64,000 nucleotides of DNA from Rutpela maculata. Its lineage: Eukaryota > Arthropoda > Insecta > Coleoptera > Cerambycidae. The DNA lies in the NCBI GenBank assembly GCA_936432065.2, contig OW386290.2:52966843-53030842 (forward strand), read 5' to 3'. The translations under genes and the position numbers were made by a program. How positions within the stretch are numbered: position 1 is the stretch's first letter; each line of letters starts with the position of its first letter. Shown piece after piece: positions 57,646 through 64,000 of the stretch. The notes under the pieces were generated by a model, which saw only the letters and a list, made by a program, of their open reading frames with translations, had not been told where the DNA came from and did not search any database.

Positions 57646-58606
57646 CTATGTAATGAAGCATTATAAGACGACTTTTTTTGTAAATATTTCGTGCAAAGAC
57701 GAGATTACCTTTCCCCCCATTTTCGAGGATGCTGAACATGATGGAAGTGGTGGAAGTGGGCGGTCAAAAACTTCTACCTCCTTTTAGGGATCCCTTTATG
57801 TTTTCATATAAAAACGGGTCTGGGGAGTGATTTGTCCACGGATTATACTTGAAATAACATGGAGTAAGTGGAATCTAGACAGCAGGCCTAGGGGGTTGAT
57901 TAAACCTTCCCGAGGGGTAGAAAATCATTTTTTCAAATGATTCGGTTCAAACGCGTATCCCTCCGTTTTCTGGGTCGCTGATCACGGAAAAAATATTCAT
58001 TTTTTAGCTCCAACCCCTCCTCATCTCTCAAACGGGCCTCACCCATCCAAAGTGTAATTAATGAATTCTACACCCCTTGGAAGGGTTAAAACAACCCCCG
58101 AGGTCTCTATCACCTTCTCTTCCGTGAAAAATGAACGATCATGTGTCGAAAAACCTGTAAATCCTGGATAGCATGCTTTCTGGGGAGAAGGAGTGGCTTC
58201 TGCCCGTTTGAGGGATGAGAAGGGGTTGGAGCTAAAAATGAATATCTTTCCCGTGATCAGCGACCCCGAAAACTGGGAGATACGTGTTTGAACCGAATCA
58301 TTTGAAAGAAATGATTTTCCACCCCTCGGGAGGGTTTAATCAACCCCCTAGCCCTTTACTCTATAACCCCCTTTCATATTATTTTAAGAATAACCCGTCG
58401 ATAAATCACTCCCCAGATCCGTTTATATATGAAAACATAAAGGGATCCATAAAAGGGGTGGTTTTTGTCCATGCCAGGGGGTTGCGACGGTCAAAAACTT
58501 CTCCCACTACTTCCATCGTATTCAGCACCCTCGAAAATGAGGCAAGAAGGTAATCTCGTCTTTGCATGAAATATTTACATTATTTCTGTCTTCATTACAT
58601 AGACTC
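57646..58606. mobile_element. 960-bp foldback element
   Basis: Arms of about 400 bases are inverted. Examples: AGACGAGATTACCTT at 57698 against 58547-58561; GGGATCCCTTTATGTTTTCA against 58430-58450; GGGGTTGATTAAACC against 58329-58345; TTTTTAGCTCCAACCCC against 58218-58236. The ORF at 58284-58553 is arm sequence. Non-coding, no target duplication resolved. Confidence 0.75.
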
Positions 58607-58886
58607 ATCTCTGGAATTTATCGTTACGATCCGGACTATGTTAATAACTAAAATAACTGTAATACAGGCCTCCCGTATTGGGGGGTATATCTAACCCTCC
58701 GTGTATTTTTTTCGATTTTCTGCCCCCGCTCATTAATTTTCATTTTCGAGAAAAAAAAGGCTTTTCGTGGATTTCGTGGGACCCGTAAAGCCCAGCGATG
58801 ACGGAGCCCGCAATTTGATGCGGAGGGGCTGCTATAACACAGAATAATACACAAAACAGGAGGAAGTAAACACTATTACTACTCAC

Positions 58887-59573
58887 CAGGAGGTTCTTGC
58901 ATTTTATAAAATTGCGAAAGTTCAGCTCCGGAGCACAGAGGCGTATCAACAGGTACTGTATTATCAAATTTTGAATAGTTCACCTCGTACCCTTGTCTGT
59001 CTTTATTATAAGCTACAACAGGTTCGAACCTATGCCCCCACAACACTTCACTGGCTAAATAACTTGACCTGGCCTGTGTGGTTTGTCCCGTACTTTCTAT
59101 CGTACCTTCTAATATAACAACGATTTCGAATCGATCGTGAAGCATATCACTGGCCGATAGGTAATAAAACGGCGAATTCTCATCCATTTTGTGAACGATT
59201 GTCATCGGCCAAATGAAAAATAGGTTTCCGTCGCAACCATCTGCGTTGACTGCTAGTTCTGTTTGGAAATTGTTTAAAATTTCTCCCTCTTTGGTTTTCT
59301 TGGGCCGTATCAACTGCGCTCTTATGCTAGCTCCGATGATATGGCTTTTTCTCATATCCCCCACTCGGAACATCAGGCAAAGGTAACCTTCACGTTGGCA
59401 AATTACTGCATTTTTGGAAAACTGCAGGGTTTGTGTTCTTAGTTTTGGTCGAGTCATTTTGGCGAATACTATGCCGACCATAAAGGCTTGTATGATCATC
59501 CCAGCGATGCTCTGGAGGCACATGATAAATATGGCTTCTGGACATTCTTCAGTGGTAGTTCTCACACCATAAC
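58887..59573 (-). CDS. Inward-rectifier potassium channel (Kir/Irk), internal exon
   Basis: One 687-base exon bounded by a clean acceptor (TTATTGCACAG at 59574) and donor (GTGAGT at 58886). It codes for about 228 residues of a plasma-membrane K+ channel subunit (four form the pore). In order: the selectivity filter YGV (the first Gly codon is split by the splice site), the second membrane helix (FIMCLQSIAGMIIQAFMVGI), the PIP2-contact stretch (AKMTRPKLRTQTLQFS), then the cytoplasmic domain (LCLMFRVGDMRKSHIIGASI, WPMTIVHKMDENSPF, EIVVILEGTIESTGQTTQAR, LWGHRFEPV) ending MQEPPG. The residue aligned with the rectification-controller Asp of mammalian Kir2.1 is Gln (IIQAF). The N-terminal exons must lie beyond 64 kb and the last exon was not identified. 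The exon is intact and under clear constraint: a working host gene. Confidence 0.95.
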
Positions 59574-59576
59574 CTG

Positions 59577-60045
59577 TGCAATAATATAGAAGAAAATTAG
59601 ATCAAATTTACTAAAATTACTACTATTACTAAGTACTCTCCAAAATATATTATTTTCTGTCGTCTTATTACTCTTATTTGTTTAAACTAAAAAAGCTGCA
59701 AATTGTAAAATTCGAACCAAGAATACATTAAAAGTAGTTGCGAGAATGTGGACATAAAGGCGCATGCAGATGACTTTAACTTCATATTTTCAAATTCCAA
59801 GATTCCTAACATTAATACTGACAAACTGAAATTTTGACAATACATTCAATGCAATCGATTACAGAGATGGATAGGTTAAAGAAGTAAAATGGGCGTGTCA
59901 TGTGGCTCCAAGATACACTTTGTTGATACATACACAGAACTCGTTAAGAAACGTTCATTCTGACCCAACGGTTTCTTCAAAGGTAAGGATTTTCATAGCC
60001 ATCTACGAAAAAAGGAGACTTTTCACTTTTCATTTTACCCGTACT
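59577..60045. other. Kir intron, no other feature
   Basis: Non-coding sequence upstream of the Kir exon on the minus strand. Nothing recognised. Confidence 0.45.
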
Positions 60046-60321
60046 ATTAGCCAAAAGTTATAGTATAGCGGCAATCACAGTAAAAACCCTTAGAAAACGG
60101 CTATTAGTGAAACAGCTTTGTAATTTGGTATACTGATTTCTGTCATTAAAACGAATATTTTTTCGAGCAGCGCCAAATCAAAATGGCTTCCGGTTTCAAA
60201 ATGGCGGCTGTTCTAAAAAATTTAAAAGACTATTGATTTTATGAAAAAAAGTTATTAAGAAAAACTGTTCTACATTAAATTTTGAATAAGAAATTCCATA
60301 TAACTTCTTTTCTAAAACTAA

Positions 60322-60686
60322 AAAACCGCTGCCCAAGGAATCACTACTTCCGCATCCAGATTCTTTTCCAAGTCACTCACAACGAAAAAATTTTTGTATG
60401 TGAAAATAATTGTTTATGGAACTTTAATAATATAATATAATATTTGAAATCCTCTACCCCAAAAACCCATAAAACGATACCCCACATCGGTAGCGGGGTG
60501 GGGGTGGCGATAAGGGGTGGATGAAGTAAAAAAACATTTTGAGGTTTCTGGTTCTTGTACATACACTAAATCACAAGTTTTTTTCATCCCCTTTAATAAT
60601 GGGGTGGGGGTGGTAAGGGGGGTGGCTAATGCCAAAATTTTTTTTGAGACCCAAGCTTCTCTTGTATATACTAAATACCAATTTTA
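60322..60686. repeat. Dispersed repeat, copy 2 (copy 1 at 17285-17650)
   Basis: See copy 1; the same blocks in the same order. It starts exactly where the first 60.05-kb direct repeat ends. Confidence 0.8.
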
Positions 60687-60867
60687 TGGACCTGCTTGAT
60701 TTACCTATTTTCCCCAAATTTATCCCAATTTACCCCCCAACCCTTCGACGGAACAAGATAAAAATATAATCTAGTTCTAGATCTCGTTAAAGTACATATG
60801 TGTACCAAATTTCAAGTCAATATCTCAAACGGTTCCAGAGTAAACGTGCGCACAAAAAAAGTTACAG

Positions 60868-60920
60868 ACAGACAGACCGACAGACAGACAGACCGACAGA
60901 CAGACCGACCGACAGACAGA
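60868..60920 (+). repeat. (ACAG/ACCG)n microsatellite
   Basis: CAGACAGACAGACCGACAGA-type run following a conserved lead-in (ACCAAATTTCAAGTCAATAT). Same layout as 13294-13356. Confidence 0.85.
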
Positions 60921-61649
60921 ATTTTTTTTTCGCTCAAACTTAAAATCTCGATGTTTCGTGACACTCTAAGCCTATTTGAACAATAAAAATTTTTAAAATT
61001 TTTTTTGTCGTTACTATACTTCCACTGGATGTGGAAGTAAAATCACTAAGTCAGTTTCTTCCGATATTTTACAAAATATGCAAAGTAAGAGCACTACGTC
61101 ATGCGTATTTTGTAAAATATCAGATGTCATACTTATAATAATAATTATCCTTTAGCCATAATAGTACAGCGGCAAACACAATAAAAACCCTCAGAAAACG
61201 GATATTGGTGAAACAATTTTGTAATTTGGTATACTGATTTCTGTCATTAAAACGACTATTTTTTCGAGCAGCGCCAAATCAAAATGGCTTCCGGCTTCAA
61301 GATGGCGGCTGTTTTAGGAAATTTAAAAGATTGCCGTTTCTAACTAATATTGATTTTATGAAAAAAAGTTATTAAGAAAAATTGTTCCGCTTTAAATTTT
61401 GAATACGAAAGTTCTTATAATTTTTTTCTAAAACTTAAAATATCACAAAGTCAGTTTCTTATGATATTTTACAAAATACACAGAGTACTTAATGTTCTAT
61501 ACTTTCGTAATAATTATCCTTTGACCATAAAGTAAAAATCAGAGTTGAATTATAGTGTAAATTAAAAGATTAGGATACAATATTTTAAACCTCGGTCCTG
61601 TAAGCGATTCGTGTAGACAAAATATACAAAATATACCATTATTAACTAA

Positions 61650-63735
61650 AAATGAGACAAATATTACACCGAAAAGTAACTACGGCTGCCTAATTTACGA
61701 CGACCCCGCTTTAGTCCATCTACTTTTGCCTAAAGGAGTTTCCAAATTTGAAGAATGTTCAGAAAAAGTTTTGCAGGCACATATTAAACATAATATTGTT
61801 AAATAAAAAGCTAAACGTGTCGACATAGTATGGGATATGTACAAAAAGAACAGTTTAAAAAGTCTAGAGGAGATAAACTAGAGGAGTCAGAATAAGAAGG
61901 CAAGTCCGTAGTAACAATATACTACCAAAGAATTGGTCAGAATTTCTGAAAAACGTTGAAAATAAAACAGAATTATTTTGTTTAATGGCAAATACTAAAA
62001 TAACATCTAATAACTTTGATTCTGTCGAAATTGTGTCAACTGTTGGCGAAGAAATTGCGAAAAATAATTATTGCAATACTATTCTAAAATCCTGCAACCA
62101 AGAAGAAGCAGACACAAGATTAATGTTGCATATTAATGATTGTGTTGTGGCAACCGTACGCCACTGTATAAGTTAAAATATGTTAAAAAGATAGTAACTA
62201 TAAAGTAAGAATAATGCGGCCGATTAGCGATAAAGATTTTGTCAACGGGGCAATTTTGGTGAGAAGCGTGGACGCGTGAGATGCAAACCGGGAGAGAAGA
62301 TGAGACTCCCGACGAAGCCGTGATGGTGAACAGTTCACGCAATAAAAATTTAAAACTATAAAATAAAATCTTAATGCTTTTCTAAAAATGCCTACCATCA
62401 TCGGCACGAGAGCTATATGAATATAGAACAAGTGTGTGAAACATTCATCCTAACCATAATAAAAACTAATTGTAATTTTCTAATTTGACGAGCCTCCGAT
62501 TAGTGAGTGTACCGAGGACCAAGATGTGGAATTCCAGATAAGTACCTTTCGTTTGATATTCTTGTTTGTCATTTTATTACATATTCTACATGCAGGCCGT
62601 ATGTGGCAGGTACAAAGTCCCCGTTTCATTAAATTATATTTAGTAAAAGAGAAAACCGTCAAGTCATAAACGTAGAGATCCTTCGGTAAAAATATTAAAA
62701 GTAGTTTGTTTTGAAGTTGCTGTAATTCCAGCTTTCATTGCTTATTTACCTTACTGTCATGAACTAAAGATGGAATGAATGCCTAAAACTTTGGATGAGT
62801 ATTTCGCTTTGTTATTATTTTAAACGTTGAGACCTAAGTACTAACCGTAGATTGTAAGGAGTCCTAGACCCCTTCTTTATTATTCCTTGAAAGTGGCTTA
62901 CATTAGTAGGGGTACGAGTGTCGGCCCCGAAGGCCTCCGTTTCGGACACGTTACCAGCTATACCCCTCCCCCGAAGGGTTTGCAACAGGGTTCAATAAGG
63001 TTGGAAGGACATTTGCATTAGAACTGTCGACACTGGCGCAGTAGTACTGACGGTTTCATTTTTTACTCTTTGGGTAAAGAAAGGCTAAATAGTTTAAATA
63101 TACAGTTTGGGGCTAATAAACATTTTAGAGTACTAAAGGTGCATGAGATAGCACAAAGGAGAAAGCAAGTGTGATGCATTGCGAGGTTTCCATTCCCTAA
63201 CGGGATGTGATCGTTTCTCTTTTTTCAGGAAATGGAAAAGTGACTGCTTGGAAGATATGTCCAGAAGTAACAGAAGCTTTCACGTCAATTTCGAAACGTC
63301 AAGAAAATATTCCAGTTAAAATTTTAAACTTATTCCAACGGTTTGTTGTTTTAATGTATTGCAATACTTCTGCATGCACTGAAATAAATCAAGCACGAGA
63401 GAAACTGTTTACTTCCAAGAACAGGACAACGTGTCTCTTCAAAGGATGCTTTGGAGCAACACATTTTACGGGATAGCTTCCAAAGTGGCCACATTTGGAG
63501 ACAGTCTCTGACATCAAATTTGATTTTGCCTGATCTTGAATAATGGGGATGGTGCCTGTCCGAAAATGTTTGGGTGCCAAAATGGTCAACACTTCCGGAG
63601 ATATCTAAAGCCCTTAGACAATTAATTCAATGTAGTTGCCAAAAAGGATACATTGAAACCAAATGTGGTTGTGAAAAAGCCGGCTATTAGTTCACGTTAC
63701 TTTGCACAAATTGTAAAGGAGAATGCAACTAACTT
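61650..63735 (+). pseudogene. FEN1/XPG-like transposon gene, split and mutated copy
   Basis: Same family as 18883-20573. The first half (61650-62160) reads PALVHLLLPKGVSKF, KRVDIVWDMYKKNSLKSL, ILPKNWSEFLKN, ENKTELFCLMA and CNQEEADTRLMLHIND. The region for the DxD motif is replaced by about 1 kb of unrelated DNA (62170-63180). It resumes FHSLTGCDRFSFF (63185) and, after a frame change in a T run, SGNGKVTAWKICPEVTEAF, RFVVLMYCNTSACTEIN. Another frame gives RVSSKDALEQHILRDSFQSG, LPDLE then TAA, WGWCLSENVWVPKW, and the tail CSCQKGYIETKCGCEKAGY, TAG, LCTNCKGECN. At least four lesions. TIRs for this copy were not found inside the window. Confidence 0.68.
62170..63180. other. Unrelated DNA interrupting the nuclease-like gene
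   Basis: About 1 kb with no family motif. It contains a hairpin-prone GC-rich block (GTGTCGGCCCCGAAGGCCTC, 62918) near its right end. Terminal repeats were not resolved, so insertion versus intron expansion is open. Confidence 0.35.
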
Positions 63736-64000
63736 AAAAAAGGTATATAAGTCTAACTAAAAAAATCTTTACTTATTTTTATTAAATTATTTTTATGTTG
63801 AAAAATATTGTGCCTTCAGTTTCTCGTAAAATAATACTCAACAAGAACATTATAATTATTGCTTTAGATTGTAAAATAAACATAAAATCATTTTTTAGTA
63901 TTTCTCCGTGTAATGGGTTTATTTTTGGTGTTAGGTAAACATATTGTATAAAGTTTTTTTATTTAAATTTTAATGTAGAATATATATTTTTTCTGTAACA

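Larger units (their letters stand above)
60050..61420. repeat. Pair of 270-bp direct repeats flanking 830 bp
   Basis: 60050-60320 recurs at 61150-61420 in the same orientation (GTAATTTGGTATACTGATTT, CGAGCAGCGCCAAATCAAAA, TTTATGAAAAAAAGTTATTA). AAGATGGCGGCTG here recalls the ATGGCGGCCG in the ends of the 18.5-kb element. The repeats are non-coding. Confidence 0.8.

Noticed and set aside
58284..58553. 89-codon frame near the Kir exon
   Set aside because: Lies in the right arm of the 57.6-58.6 kb foldback; the opposite arm reads the same bases reversed.

Overview
This is eukaryotic nuclear DNA, almost certainly from an insect. It is AT-rich and full of introns and transposable elements. Two host genes can be recognised with confidence: an insect PYPV-repeat secreted cuticle-type protein and one exon of an inward-rectifier potassium (Kir) channel. 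Nothing fixes the order; a beetle is a guess only. Nearly everything else is a mosaic of nested, mostly decayed mobile elements, and most short open frames are chance or are arms of inverted repeats.

Layout. 1-1.1 kb: broken DDE transposase. 1.27-5.69 kb: element with 1.1-kb inverted arms, a LINE inserted in one arm, and the C-terminal half of a nuclease-like gene. 5.7-10.8 kb: complete two-exon cuticle-type gene on the minus strand, with signal peptide, TATA box, poly(A) signal and a 4-kb intron containing a tRNA-type SINE. 11.2-16.8 kb: nested TIR elements, a minus-strand LINE, tandem repeats and a hAT-type MITE. 18.5-20.95 kb: a whole TIR transposon (TSD ATTA) with a multi-exon gene whose motif order resembles FEN1/XPG nucleases. 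21-27 kb: MITE, LINE, an unassigned terminal exon, two copies of an unclassified element family (motif MMADYCW) with 150-bp tandem repeats in its ends, a 5S-rRNA-derived SINE, a candidate solo LTR and a hAT foldback with an 8-bp TSD. 28.4-31.1 kb: foldback split by a TIR element coding a DSCGGQNKN protein. 32-36.6 kb: diverged MMADYCW copy, OTU-like fragment, a possible host 3' exon/UTR, piggyBac-like remnant, tandem repeats. 37.3-38.4 kb: 1.16-kb palindromic element. 39.6-44.4 kb: long TIR element containing a pogo element and a mariner-type MITE. 45.0-49.8 kb: DIRS-type tyrosine-recombinase retrotransposon with inverted terminal repeats and internal complementary region. 52.8-57.4 kb: second TAGTCC-type TIR element, with Harbinger-like, Tc1-like and Crypton-like pieces inside. 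57.6-58.6 kb: palindrome. 58.9-59.6 kb: Kir exon. 60-64 kb: direct repeats and another copy of the nuclease-like gene.

The most interesting signal is the recurring FEN1/XPG-like gene family: four copies or fragments, two of them inside elements whose ends begin TAGTCC. It carries candidate catalytic acids in the FEN order, a GIGxKxA helix-turn motif and a cysteine-rich tail. It may encode an uncommon kind of transposon nuclease. This is inferred from motifs read by eye.
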